Shown here: piece by piece, positions 43,319 to 54,088 of the stretch
How positions within the stretch are numbered: the stretch's first letter is position 1
Layout: each line of letters starts with the position of its first letter
Source of the DNA: Bicyclus anynana
Taxonomy: Eukaryota; Arthropoda; Insecta; Lepidoptera; Nymphalidae
NCBI RefSeq assembly: GCF_947172395.1
Contig: NC_069093.1
Location: forward strand, 6,545,561 to 6,609,560
Direction of reading: 5' to 3'
DNA length: 64,000 nt
Program-made: the position numbers and the translations under genes
The notes under the pieces: generated by a model
Seen by the model: only the letters and a program-made list of their open reading frames with translations
Told to the model about the DNA's origin: nothing
Database searches by the model: none

Positions 43319-43893
43319 GTAGTAAATATTCACAATAAAACAGAACATGCCGGCTATACTATTTATTTGTACACCACAAATAATAAGACATAAAAAAGTA
43401 TGGCACAGTTAGCGAATACAAAAGGTGGGCTTAACGCTACATAGCGATTTCGTCCAGTTGTAAGGTTGCTATATGAGTTTTCGAGTTCGTTTGTGTACTT
43501 GCACAATGCGTAGGTGGTTTGTGTAACTAGCACTCAATGGGTACGTGTATCTAATACGCGCTCCACACTCATAACGTTCGCGAGTGTAGAGTGAACATAA
43601 ACGCCGTGAACAGTTTAAAGGCATTCGCGACACTTACGTTCACGCTTCACGCGGTTCTTCAATCAGTGTCGGTATTTTGTTCCGCGTCAAAGGGTTCGCG
43701 TCACGTTCGCGGCGCGCGAATGCGAATGCATCCACACATCATTCGCCTTTACATAGATCGGATGATCGTCGGGAGTGGGCGTGTGGCAGGTATTCAGGAG
43801 ATTGTATGCTTAGGTAACCACCAAGTTAGCACATCCTTTCTCGTCTCCTCCGCCAGGCGGTGACTTTGAACTTCTTGGGGTTTTAGTTAAGAA
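43319..43893 (+). repeat. local tandem duplication, unit 2, with 250-bp insert
   Basis: It follows unit 1 block by block to GAGTGAACATA (43599). A non-shared GC-richer segment (about 43607-43860) intervenes before CTTTGAACTTCTTGGGGTTT resumes at 43864. The insert holds part of a 90-codon plus frame (43591-43863) without recognised domain. Confidence 0.7.
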
Positions 43894-44316
43894 GAGTCTC
43901 ACAAAATGAATACACTTGCCTGTGGTGTTGGGGATTATGCCATGCAAAAAAATAAAATAGTGACAACACAAAACAGTCAACTGTGACGAACAGACGTGCC
44001 GTCAACCGAAAATCCTATATTGAATGTCCATAAAACAGACTGTTGCATTTAAACGGTACAGTGACATTTTGAAATTTTGAACTGAATATTTGAATTTTTA
44101 CAAAAAACAAAAAAGAAATGTAAAGTGCAGTCGATTGCGATAAACTCGGGGCCATGTTTAAATAAATGGGTGTCACCATATAGTTCGCCCAAAAAGAAAT
44201 CACAGTTAAAATTGTGTCATTACGGTAGATATTTCGAGTTCTTCAGTATAGTTGCGGCAATTTTGGTGTTCCAAACCTGGACCTATAGCCATGTGACCTA
44301 GAGGTAGCCTGTAGCC
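43894..44316. other. no recognised feature
   Basis: About 420 bp with nothing identifiable. Confidence 0.4.
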
Positions 44317-44773
44317 TGTAGCATCCGCGTGGAAATCAATGTAAACTTTCAAGCCCTATTTAAACCACTTTAAGGGTTGAATTATAAAAATTTTTAAATC
44401 ACATTATATTTCGTATTTTTTTCATGATTTATGAACAAATTTTTAAAACTGTAACTCCTATAACCTTCTCCATATTACGGTTTCAAAACAAGCAAAAGTT
44501 CATTTTGAATTCATTCAGTAGTTTCAGCGTGATGCCCGAATAACAAAAAAACACGGACAGACAGACAAAAAATCGAAAAAAAATCGATTACATAATGCCC
44601 CCCGACTAAAATTTTCAAAATATCTTCAATGTACAAAATGTACCTGTTACAGTTTTATTATAAGTTCTAGATGGCGCTAGTAGTCCTTTTTGTCAAGGTA
44701 ACGTTTGGTGTTACAAATGATAAAAGTAAAATCTCAAATTTCGAAATTTGACCAGTTTTATTATAAGTATAGA
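44317..44773 (-). mobile_element. Helitron-like element, GACA subfamily, 3' hairpin lost
   Basis: It matches the inverse of 28103-28683 over nearly its whole length, including GGACAGACAGAC and GATGGCGCTAGTAG. It ends with TCTATACTTATAATAAAACT on the minus strand. Confidence 0.75.
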
Positions 44774-45198
44774 TATAGATATAAATGTTCTAACATAATT
44801 ATACATCATGAAATTATGCTTAACCAAAGTGCAACTTAAACCACAGTTGGTTTTACGATGCACAAATCGGTTTTGCGACTGAGCCGTGAAAATGTAACAA
44901 AAATACTCGTTTATTCCACATTAATTTTCTGTCGAAATTAGATTAGAAAATTCTGTTTTTATACAAAAATAATTTAATTTTCCGTTCCATTCTTTACTAC
45001 GTAACACGTTCTAAGTTAAAAGGTAATCTTTCAATACTAAACTCAAAGCCTAGCCGGATCTCATAAAAATGTTTCAGTGTCTGAGTGCTTCCCTTTTCAA
45101 TCAAGTTCAGAAGTAATTTAGCTTCGAAAATTCGTTTTGTTTTAATCAATGACGACCGAATGGCGCTGTGGAAATTTACCCTGCTTTCTTCATATCTA
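44774..45198. other. no recognised feature
   Basis: About 425 bp with nothing identifiable. Confidence 0.4.
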
Positions 45199-45389
45199 CT
45201 AGCTGACGTCGCGCGGTTTCACCCGCGTGTTTCTCGTTCCCGTAGTAATACGGTGATAATATATGACCTACAGCCTTCATCGATAAATGGGCTATCTAAC
45301 ACTGAGAGACTTTTTAAGTTGGACCAATAGTTCCTGAGATTAGCGCGTTCAATCAAACAAACTCTTTAGCTTTATAATATTCGTATAGA
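45199..45389 (-). mobile_element. Helitron-like element, GTTTGTTTG/CAGCTAGT subfamily, full length
   Basis: CTAG at 45199-45202 is followed by GACGTCGCGCGGTTTCACCC. The other end is TCTATACGAATATTATAAAG on the minus strand. It is 191 bp long. Confidence 0.8.
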
Positions 45390-45480
45390 TTTAGATCGTG
45401 GATTTGATTACCTCAACTGAAATATTATGTTTGTGCTATAAACATGGGTGCTTTTCAATATATGGTATTTATCTTGTATA

Positions 45481-45652
45481 TAAATGCGAAAGGTTTATCA
45501 TCACGAAATCTCGAAAACCGCTTGAGGTGCAAAGTTGAAATTTTGCAGGGTTTAAAGTTGGTTGGTTTAAAGGTGGTATATATATAGTATAGTACCTATC
45601 CATTAAGAATTTTGGGACAGGCTTGAATTAAAGAGGTCTTAGGGCGGACGAG
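45481..45652 (+). mobile_element. Helitron-like fragment, CACGAAATCTCGAAAA subfamily
   Basis: It contains CATCACGAAATCTCGAAAAC, TGAAATTTTGCAGGG and AAGAGGTCTTAGGGCGGACG. The hairpin is truncated. Confidence 0.55.
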
Positions 45653-46560
45653 GTTAGTTAATTATATAATTATCATTTTAGTGACGACGCAAACGCATTT
45701 CGATCGGTCAGTGAGCTCACTGGGGTCAGTGTCAGAAAATCGGCTCTACAGTTTCTCAGCTGTAGCATAAAGCTGAGGCAGCGCCCCATTCAGCTGAATG
45801 TTTTCATATCAAATTAAGTATTGACAGACTAACGAAAAGGTTAAGGTTATAACATATTATTATGGTTATAAGGTTAAAGGTTATAAGACAAAGTTTTTGT
45901 TTAAATGACATTTTTAGGGAAGATCTTCGCTTAGCAAAAGCATGTGGCATTTCTCAAAATAATACAAATATACGACTGATATTGTGTCCCGTCTGTATTT
46001 CCAACCATACAAGTTTTGAATATTTCTATATAACAGAAGTACCAAAGTTGGTAATACTTTTCTAAAGTGTAATTGTATTACTTTTATCCAAACTATTCAG
46101 ATAGCGTAATTGTAACCGGGTGAAGTCTCGAAGCTATGAAAATTATTTCCAGAATCGAGTTAAACTCCCATCGCTAACTTAGAAGTGCAGTCGCGTCCGC
46201 TTTAACTAACTTTTATTGCATTTATTCCACTTATTTCGTTTTCTTTTAAGAATCGCGTTTCAGAAGAATAAAATTATTATAATATTGACGTAGTGAATCG
46301 TTTTTTCAAATCGCATTTCAGATTTGCAAATTGAAAATGAAAGAGAATACTCGACGAAAATGATTTATAAAAACATGGCGCTGGAATCTGTTTGCATGGA
46401 ATTAGGGCGTATTGATAGAAATCATTTTAGAAATTGAAATTTTAGATTTTGAAATATGTATGTAAACAAAGTTACAAGTTACATGTGATTTTTACTATTT
46501 TTCTGTATTTTTGAATAGTTTATCAGGTTAGGTTTAGATTTAGTACTGTATAGGTCGTCG
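45653..46560. other. no recognised feature
   Basis: About 900 bp with no gene or repeat that I can identify. Confidence 0.35.
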
Positions 46561-46820
46561 TTATCAACCCATATTCGGCTCAATGCTGAGCTCGAGTCTC
46601 CTCTCTGAATGATAGGGATTAAGCCAATAGACCACCACGCTGGCCCAATGCGAATTGACACACGCAGAGAATTAAGGACATTCTCTGGTATGCAGGTTTC
46701 CTCACGATGTTTTCCTTCACCGTTTGAGACACGTGATATTTAATTTCTTAAAATGCACACAACTGAATAGTTGGTGCACCGGACTGGATTCGAACCCACA
46801 CCCTCCGGAATCGGAGGCAG
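46561..46820 (-). mobile_element. SINE-B, head truncated at a SINE-A junction
   Basis: It runs from the tail (TTATCAACCCATATTCGGCT) to CCTCCGGAATCGGAGGCAG in the tRNA-like head. A short deletion lies at GCGAATTGACACACGC. The rest of the head is replaced by the hairpin described next. Confidence 0.85.
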
Positions 46821-46822
46821 TA

Positions 46823-46860
46823 TAACAAGTTAGCACGCATGGAAGCGTGCTAACTTGTTA
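46823..46860. repeat. perfect 16-bp hairpin at a SINE/SINE junction
   Basis: TAACAAGTTAGCACGC (46823-46838) is exactly inverted at 46845-46860 around a 6-nt loop. Only the right arm corresponds to normal SINE-A sequence. Confidence 0.85.
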
Positions 46861-47075
46861 GGCGTAGAATGAAAATCCACACCCAATTCGATTTCTACAA
46901 GACATCGTATCGGAACGCTAAATCTTTGGCGGCACCAGAAGGGTGGTTACTAGCCACGGCCCAAACCTCCCACCTGACAGACCTGAACCAATTAAGAAAA
47001 TCGCAATCTGCCCAAAATCCAGGACCTCCGTCTTGTAAATCGACCGTGCATACCACTGCGCCATGGAGGCCGTCA
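46839..47075 (-). mobile_element. SINE-A, 3' truncated
   Basis: On the minus strand, the tRNA-like head ends at about 47074 and the body runs to ATGGAAGCGTGC, where it meets the hairpin. Box B is damaged (CCCAAAATCCAGGACC). Confidence 0.8.
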
Positions 47076-47604
47076 ATACATCTATGGTAGAAGCATGGTC
47101 AGACAAACTTTCAGCCTTTCTATTATGAGGTATGTCTGGCTATTACAGATTGTTGGTCCATAATATAGTATAATATGGTATAGTGTAATGTAGCGTATAG
47201 CGTTGCGTTGCATAGTGTAGTATAGTATAGTAAAGTAGTAGCATAATAGAATATGCAATTTCGAAAAAGGCACATTTGGGATATTCTATAAATATATCCC
47301 ACAAATATAAAATATCTAATAACATATTTAGATTAATATTAAAACAACAAATTTTAGTTAATAACATAAATTAACACCAGATTATAACACAAAAGTTACT
47401 TTTTTTTTTAATTGTTTTTTAAAAACTTTTTAAAAATGATACACTGAAAAATAATTATTTTTCTTTTTAATTCCTGGGAATTTTAAATTTTCAAACATAT
47501 TGTGCCCTTTTCGAAATTATTTGTTTCATGTTTCTTAGTTGATAATAGTTGAAAACGATTTTTTGCACAATTGTTAAAACAGTAAACGTTGTGTAAATTC
47601 ATCT
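47076..47604. other. AT-rich, TATAG-rich low complexity at 47160-47240
   Basis: Irregular TATAG/TAGTATAG repetition gives several frames that are not genes. Nothing else is recognised. Confidence 0.45.
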
Positions 47605-47700
47605 CTCTCGCGAGTGGCAATCCATTTTTGTCTGACATCAGGATAATCTTCACAAACCCTATTTGGGAAATTGCCCTCTTTATCGCAGCCTTGGTTAACG
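47605..47700. repeat. dispersed repeat I, copy 2
   Basis: CGCGAGTGGCAATCCATTTT, GTCTGACATCAGGATAATCT, CCCTATTTGGGAAATTG and CTTTATCGCAGC match the other members of repeat I. Confidence 0.6.
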
Positions 47701-47922
47701 CGGCTTGCGGCTCGACCTTGGTTCGACTTTGTAAATCTCTCATTCATTGATCACATCTGAGCATAGCCTCGGATTTTTAACCGTCTCATTGAAATTATGG
47801 CTAACTTTGGGACATTTCTGGGACATTCAATCGTGAAAAATGTCCCGAAGTTAAAACTCGCCAGAGTTTTTGTTATACACATAAAAATCTTACTTGTTAT
47901 TAATATTTCTGTGGTTGTATGA

Positions 47923-48139
47923 CTAGCAGATGCACCGACTTTGTCGGCGTGGATATTAGTTTTTCACAAATGCCTCGGTAACCATGGATGTTTCCAGAAT
48001 AAAAAGTAGCCTATTTGTTAATCCATGTAGCTTGATACAAAATTTCAGCTAATTCGATTCAGTAGTCGAGGCGTGAAAAAGTAACAAACATCCAAACATC
48101 CATACAAACTTTCGCGTTTATAATATTATATAAGTAGGA
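47923..48139 (-). mobile_element. Helitron-like element, full length
   Basis: CTAG at 47923-47926 is followed by a decayed hairpin, ATGGATGTTTCCAGAATAAA and CATCCATACAAACTTTCGCG. The 5' end is near 48139. Confidence 0.75.
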
Positions 48140-48566
48140 TTACTACTAGGTAACTACAATGGTATGGTGTGGTTCCCATGTATATCATTTAGATAGGAAC
48201 CACACCTAAGTATTAGCGGATTATCTAATTCATAACAATATAAAATATATCAATTGCTATTATAAAAATAAAATAAGTTTTCATACATTAAAGGGACCTC
48301 AATAACATTATAAGGACACAAATAAAAAGCAGAACCCACTTACTTTTATATTGAAGTTTGTCTCCATGACAAGGGTTGACCCCGTATTTGACACCCACTT
48401 GTGTGATGTTAGAAAAATATATCTCGAGGACCATCGCTTTGGGCAACTTAAATGTTTATTGCAATCGTAGTCTATCATCTCAGTTATAGCATTATGTATG
48501 AAAAATGATGGCCTACTCGGATAAAGATAACAGTCGAAATGTAGAATAATATAATCTGTGCTCACT
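48140..48566. other. no gene; 11-bp inverted repeat at 48166-48206
   Basis: GGTGTGGTTCC and GGAACCACACC flank a 19-nt spacer. The 98-codon minus frame at 48308-48604 has no recognised domain. Confidence 0.35.
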
Positions 48567-48664
48567 GACCTGCATTGGAGCAGCGTGGTGGTTCTAAGCA
48601 CCATATGCCCTATCCCATAAGGAGGAAGGCCTGTAGTGGGTCCTTAAAAAGTCTGATAATGATG
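48567..48664 (+). mobile_element. SINE-G 3' part
   Basis: CTGCATTGGAGCAGCGTGGT through CCTGTAGTGGGTCCTTAAAA and GTCTGATAATGATGACG matches 24249-24356. Confidence 0.6.
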
Positions 48665-48684
48665 ACGAGACCTGATGATGATGA

Positions 48685-48899
48685 TCTGTACTAATATTAT
48701 AAAGCTGAAGAGTTTGTTTGTTTGTTTGCTTGAACGCGCTAACCTTAGGAGCTACTGGTCCGATTTGATAAATTCTTTCAGTGTAGTAGTTCAGGGCAGG
48801 AGATAGATTATTTATCGAGGAATTGTATAGGCTAAATATTATCCCCGTATTTCTACGGGAACGGGAACCACGCGGGTAAAACCGTGCGGCGTCAGCTAG
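48685..48899 (+). mobile_element. Helitron-like element, GTTTGTTTG/CAGCTAGT subfamily, full length
   Basis: It starts TCTGTACTAATATTATAAAG and ends ACCGTGCGGCGTCAGCTAG before T. Its internal palindromic CCCGTATTTCTACGGG is typical of the subfamily. Confidence 0.8.
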
Positions 48900-49733
48900 T
48901 TTTTAATACAAGGCCCTACGTCGCGTCTGATTGTCTATTCGCGATAACTTAAAAAGTACTAAACGTTTTTTCATGCGGTTTTCATCATTAAGAAGCGTGA
49001 TTTATGATTTAAATTTTATAATTAATTGTTCCGATAGGACAAATTACAAAACCACCAGTTCCACAAAAAACACAGCCAAAGGTTGTATGTCGTATAGTGC
49101 AGTTAAACACCAAGCTTTTTTATCGTTTGTTTAATAATTAACACTATAATAAGACTCCCACAAGCTTGCATTTAATAAAACCGTTGATCTTACTTTAATA
49201 CATGCCAGTGGCTTCATGTGGCAGTTTATTATGAAAACTTATGCAATTACCCTTATAAGAATTACTATTTTTTTGTAATCTAGTGTGTTTGTAGCCTAGT
49301 TTGTATAGCTTAAGCCTTCTAAAAGATATTTTGTAAAAATACTTTACCTTTTTATTTTGAGTAAATATTCCTAGCGGAGTATCGTGAAAAATCCATTTAC
49401 AAAGTGCAAAGCCGAACAAACTAGCGAGCTGGCTGCATGCTAACTAAAATGCACCTACATACATGTTAAGGGCGTCCGATACTAAATAACGACAGGGTAT
49501 TTTATGCACATTTTTCTTGAATATTTCAGTATGTGAGGTTTTTTCGCAGAGTGAAAATCTGGCGTTACTACTGGATTGTGCTGAACTCTGGTTAATAACC
49601 TGGAAAAAGTTTGTGTTTTCCATCGACCTCACAACATAATGTTTCCGCTATCTATAACGCAGTCAGATTTACCTTATTTATCCATTATCTCACTTAAAAA
49701 AAAAAACAATATACAAATATATATATGTATAAA
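48900..49733. other. no recognised feature
   Basis: About 830 bp with nothing identifiable. Confidence 0.4.
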
Positions 49734-50205
49734 CTAGCGGACACGCTCAAGCTTCGCTTTGACTTATTAATTTATTTATTTGCACTTCTTCCCTATCCCT
49801 ACCTTACACTACCATACCCTACCTCTACTCTACCCCTACCCTACCCTACCCTACAACTACCCTACCACTACCCTACCCCTACCCTATCCCTATACCATAA
49901 ACCTACCCTACCACTACCCTACTCTACCCCTACCCTACTCCTACCCTACCCCTACCCTACCCCTACCCTACCCCTATCCTACCCCTACCCTACCCCTACC
50001 CTACCACTACCCTACCCCTACCCTATCCCTATACCATACCCCTACCTTACCACTACCCTATCCTAGGATTTAGGGGTTTGAAAAATAGATGTTGGCCGAT
50101 TCTCAGACCTACTGAATATGCACAAAAAATTTCATCAAAATCGGTCAAGCCGTTTCGGAGGAGTATGGCAACGAAAACTGTGACACGAGAATTTTATATA
50201 TTAGA
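49734..50205 (-). mobile_element. Helitron-like element carrying a CCCTA minisatellite
   Basis: CTAG at 49734-49737 and, on the minus strand, TCTAATATATAAAATTCTCG at the start. The block GACTTCCGAAACGG-like CCTCCGAAACGGCTTGACCG also marks this family. The terminal hairpin is degenerate. Between 49787 and 50066 it holds a CCCTAC/CCCCTAC/CCACTAC array. A related truncated copy with GGGTA repeats is at 2908-3132. Confidence 0.7.
49787..50066. repeat. CCCTA-rich minisatellite
   Basis: About 280 bp of CCCTAC with variants. A longer pattern recurs: CCCTATCCCTATACCATA at about 49880 and again at about 50020, about 140 bp apart. It is not the insect telomeric repeat TTAGG. Confidence 0.9.
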
Positions 50206-50305
50206 TAATATAGAATAATATAGAATCAAGGGACGGTTTGACCACCATCTGATCAGTTTTCTGATAGCTTGTTCACAAATTTTGTCTTTGCCATTTATAC
50301 TAATA

Positions 50306-50502
50306 CTAGCTGACGCCACGCGGTTTCACCCGCCTGGTTGCCGTTCCCGTAGGAGTATGGAGATAATATAGCCTATAGACTTCCTCGATAAATGGGCTAA
50401 CTAATACTGATAGAATTTAACAAATAGGACCAGTAGTTCCTGAGATTAGCGCGTTCAATCAAACAAACAAACGAACTCTTCAGCTTTATATATTAGTATA
50501 GA
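50306..50502 (-). mobile_element. Helitron-like element, GTTTGTTTG/CAGCTAGT subfamily, full length
   Basis: CTAG at 50306-50309 is followed by GACGCCACGCGGTTTCACCC. The minus-strand start is TCTATACTAATATATAAAGC. Confidence 0.8.
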
Positions 50503-50672
50503 TATATAGATTATAAAGAGATAAAGTTTGTGGTATTGTAGGGGGTAATCTTCGGATCTACTGGACCGATTTTGATAATTCTTTTACCACAAGCAAGGCA
50601 CGGTGTTTATGAGAGTTATGAGACTATATTTTATCCCCGTAATCTAAAGGGAACTAAGCGAGTGAACTACAT
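50503..50672 (+). mobile_element. Helitron-like element, AAAGAGGTAAAG-type, 3' decayed
   Basis: It contains TTATAAAGAGATAAAGTTTG, GGGGGTAATCTTCGGATCTA and TTTATCCCCGTAATCT and abuts the preceding copy. The end near GGGAACTAAGCGAGTGAAC is degenerate. Confidence 0.6.
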
Positions 50673-50965
50673 AAAGTATATGCGTGACGACTTATGGTTA
50701 TCCCACACTCATCAGAATGTAATAAAACAATAGAACAGGGTCTAAGATTTTTACGACCATTGTTTTCGTTAGTTATTTGAATGCTAGTGTGGCTTGGTGG
50801 AAGATTTTATAGAGCTACTTCGATGTATTTTTCCACTGACTGATTTTGCCAGCACGATATCGTTACAAAGGATTCGCGAAGCGCAAAGTCTTCCACACTA
50901 GCTGTATGAGCACAATGGTGTTCAATGTACCCATTTCGACGTTCATTTTCATTGAGCGCGCCAAC

Positions 50966-50969
50966 TTAA
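50966..50969. other. TTAA target-site duplication, left
   Basis: It is the left copy of the TTAA flanking the piggyBac element; the right copy is at 54340-54343. Confidence 0.85.
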
Positions 50970-50982
50970 CACATTCACTGCT
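50970..50982. repeat. left terminal inverted repeat of piggyBac element
   Basis: CACATTCACTGCT lies directly inside TTAA. It pairs with 54327-54339 with two mismatches. Confidence 0.8.
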
Positions 50983-51116
50983 TAAGATATTATTAAAATA
51001 ATTAGGCAGAAACCAAATTTTTTTAAGGCGTATTTTGATTAAGTATATAGGTATGTTTAAAAATATGGATGAAAGTATATTGTTATTATTATTTTTTTAA
51101 TAAAAAATAACCTTTT

Positions 51117-51171
51117 TCGGATCCGAGTGTTAGGCACATAGCGCGCCAGGTGCCGGTCACTCGGATCCGAG
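51117..51171. repeat. left subterminal palindromes
   Basis: TCGGATCCGA occurs at 51117-51126 and 51161-51170. The second sits in CCGGTCACTCGGATCCGAG (51153-51171), which is repeated exactly at 54260-54278. They are likely transposase recognition sites, by inference from position. Confidence 0.8.
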
Positions 51172-51308
51172 CGTAAGGGACAGCAATGGTTGGAATGGAA
51201 CTACTCCACAGATTTCGATAATTCTTTTACATTTTAAATGCTATATTATCCCTAAGTAACATAGGGATATAGATAGTAAATAAAATATAATGCGCATTTG
51301 AATAATTA

Positions 51309-51314
51309 TTTATT
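51309..51314 (-). terminator. candidate poly(A) signal of the transposase
   Basis: On the minus strand this reads AATAAA, about 220 nt after the stop codon and still inside the element. Confidence 0.45.
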
Positions 51315-51533
51315 GAGGAAGACATTCATAAATCTGAGCGATACAATAATATTTATCAAAAATCAAATCAAAGCCATACAATCAAAAGTATCAGTACGTA
51401 ATAATTATAAGTTTAATTGAAAACTTGTCACAGAATAAAGGTGAGTCACTCACATAAAGGTACAAAGGAATAAAAAATATTCTGAAAATTTTAACCACAT
51501 AGGTAACAAAACAATAAAATTTAATGAAAACAA

Positions 51534-54088
51534 TTATGAATGTGCTAGGCAGAAACATTTTGTACAGAAACCTGGAGAACCTTCACATTGCTTACATTCA
51601 TAAATTGTTTGCACCCTTTTTTTCTGTGATTTGCAACCTTTGCATTCTTTTCGGACCACTTCGATAGTTTGTTTCGTGACTCTTCCTACTGTCTTAACTC
51701 TCGTCCGGGTCTTTTCTATTTTTGTGAGTTCGTGTTTCACTTTCAAAACATTGCGTCGATTTACATCATTAGGATCAGGTAAAAGCTTCTCCAGTATCTT
51801 CATACGGAAATCATATAGATTTAATTTGTCATTCGCCGAAAATGTATTGTACAAGTGCAATGCATTAGTAAGGCTCATTTGCAGCATATGCACAAACAGC
51901 TTCTTGTACCAACGCAGCGTCTTCCTTTGGACTGGATAGTATGCCAACATCTGATCTTGAAGATCAACACCCGACATAAAATTATTGTAATGAACGATTG
52001 CCATTGGTTTCACTACTATAGATCCTCTTTTGGAAGTAGTCTCCATCATCTCACTACCGTGTTCTGTAGAAATATACAGAACGTATCGCTTATCCCTCCA
52101 TTTTCCGACATGAACGCCGTTCAAGAACAAGGATTTGTTTTCTCCCTTTTCCAGTGAAACAGAGCCAATTTCGACGGGATTATCTTTCCTGTTTTTTCTT
52201 AACGTTCCTGTGCAGTATGTCTGTCGATCTAGCAATTTCACAGCCAGGCCATAAGAATTATAATAATTATCCATGTATACATGATGGCCACAGTCCAGTC
52301 TCTCTTCTAGTAGTTTGAAGACAATCTTACTACTATGTCCTTGCCCTGATGTCTCATCATTAGCACCGGCGTAAACTTGAAATTTCAAGACCGTACCATC
52401 TGGTTCTGCTAAAACATAGAGTTTAATGCCATATTTATGCCGTTTGTTTTTTATATATTGTCGGAACAGCAACCGACCGCGCCACAATACCATGGACTCA
52501 TCCAATGATAGCTCTTTACCTGGACAGTAAATAGTTTTCATTTTATTGTTAAAATGATCCATGAATGGTCGGATTTTATTGAGACGGTCTTCTTCACTGG
52601 TTACAGACGTAAAGTGTAGGCATCGTAAAATAAGTAAAAAACGATTTCGTGACATGAATTGTCCGAAGCATGGAATATTAAACAAATAGTGTCGTTTCCA
52701 ATAATCACTTAAACGGTTTAGTCGAATTGTTCCTGTGTGAAGAAGGAGTCCTAAAAATGTCAGCAGTTCTTCCTTTGTTAAATCTTTCCAAGATTTTATT
52801 CTGGAGTTTTGTTTGACGTTTTGTGCATTACCGACTCTTATTGCGTTCGCGTTGGTCTCGCGAACTATAAGATCTAACAACTCGTCATCAATCATTAGTC
52901 GGAATGCTTCGTAAGGATCAGTTGGAGGCGGCACTAAGAGTTCCTGTTCCTTAGTAAACTCTAAGCTTTTCATGGAGCTTGGATCACTGCTCCAGGTGGT
53001 AGTGGCTCCTTGACCAGAGGGTGAGTTATTGGGTGATAGATAAAAATCATCGGGTAAGTCTGGAGTACGACTTCCAGATCTCCGAACAGCCATAATTGAT
53101 GGAGAGACGTCATCACGTTCTGGCGAAAGGTTGGGGGTGATCGCATCGGATCTCAGAAGAGATACGCTAGGTGTTGAACTGGTAGGGTTAATTGGTATAT
53201 CCGGCAAAAAATCTCCATAGTCCTGTACGATATTCGGCGATGTAGGACGGCAGTCAATTTCAGAATTGAATTCAAAGCTACCGTCTCCATCAAATTCCAG
53301 TAGTCGAGGCGCTGACTTCGATGCTGAGGAACTATTTAGATCTGGTAACTTCAACGATTGAGTAGAATTATTACGCGTGGGGCCATCCCTAAATGAAGGT
53401 CTTAATCGCTTACATTGAATGATAGCCCTTCCATCTGACTCACATAAACCACGTTTTGATGCAGATGAACTTGAAGGTTGAGGTGGTGGTACACAGCTGA
53501 CTGTCTTTGAGGCAGGTGACCTTTAAATAAAATTAAATGGAATTAAGTACAATTTACTGTTATTATTGAGTTCAATCAATTTAATTTCATAATAAATATT
53601 TTTAAGCATTTTTTGATGGTAACTACACCTCTTTGAGACGGTTCAAAGCAATGAGGAATTTGGCTTTTGAGGCTTAGTGATTAAAGTGTCAAGGATGGAA
53701 TCCTGAAGGAACCGGTTCGATTCCCACTCGGAGATTTCATTTTCCACATTGTTTTCAAATATTTATTGTCATGCGTTCATAACATCATTAGTTAGTCATA
53801 CCTTGAAGGTTGAGCTAGTGGTATATGGCTTGTCGTCTTTGGGGCAGATGACCTTGAAGGTTGAGCTGGTGGTACACGGCTGGTCGTCTTTTGCTTCAGT
53901 CTAGTATCAAAGATACTATCATCACTGCCGCAACTAGAAGAGTCCTCTGAACTTGAAGAGTCTTCATCAGCTCTTTGAGAATACACATCCTCATCACTAT
54001 AGTCAGACTCATAGTCATCACTTTGCCGACGCTTTTTTCTAGAACTACTCGTAGATTTACTTCCAGACGGTCCAGCCTTATTGTCCAT
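51534..54088 (-). CDS. piggyBac transposase, two exons, 757 codons
   Basis: Exon 1 is 54088-53802 and exon 2 is 53520-51534 (stop at 51536-51534), joined at a GT-AG intron (53801-53521). The joint splits an AG/G arginine codon and keeps frame. The start ATG has context CTAAAATGG. The product is the nuclear enzyme that cuts and pastes DNA at TTAA. Residues 17-22 are a basic RKKRRQ, 24-60 are Asp/Ser-rich, and 67-117 are three 17-residue repeats beginning KTTS/KTVS. A Ser/Pro-rich linker follows. The DDE_Tnp_1_7-type core spans about 296-655, with catalytic Asp 436 (LSLDESM), Asp 513 (YMDNYYNS) and Asp 615 (SGVDLQDQ). The C-terminal cysteine-rich domain has Cys 722, 725, 738, 741, 748, 751 and 753 and His 756. 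There are no stops or frameshifts. The length is longer than the about 600 residues of typical piggyBac because of the N-terminal extension. Whether splicing occurs as inferred is untested. Confidence 0.9.
53521..53801 (-). other. intron of the transposase gene
   Basis: On the minus strand it starts GTATGACTAACTAATG and ends TTTAATTTTATTTAAAG, then exon GTCACC. CTAAC and TTAAT near the ends could serve as branch points. The reading frame and the 17-residue protein repeat both continue across it. It contains a tRNA-like sequence on the plus strand (53655-53740). Confidence 0.8.
53655..53740 (+). mobile_element. tRNA-like/SINE-head sequence in the intron
   Basis: AGGCTTAGTGATTAAAGTGT resembles box A and GGTTCGATTCC is a good box B. 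No clear cloverleaf with a paired acceptor stem was found, so I suspect a decayed SINE head and not a functional tRNA gene. Confidence 0.4.

Noticed and set aside
47082..47367. Minus-strand frames of 63 and 74 codons
   Set aside because: They are driven by TATAG-rich low complexity.
49787..50066. Telomeric repeat
   Set aside because: The unit is CCCTAC with variants; the usual insect telomere is TTAGG/CCTAA. The array lies inside a transposon.
49725..50073. Plus-strand open frames of 113 and 97 codons
   Set aside because: They arise from the CCCTA minisatellite and encode only Tyr/Pro/Leu/Thr repeats.
51631..52157. Plus-strand frames opposite the transposase
   Set aside because: They are antisense shadows of exon 2, with no domain.
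53352..53354. Start of the transposase at this position
   Set aside because: The codon is TTG, not ATG. The frame is open upstream to the splice acceptor and joins exon 1 exactly.
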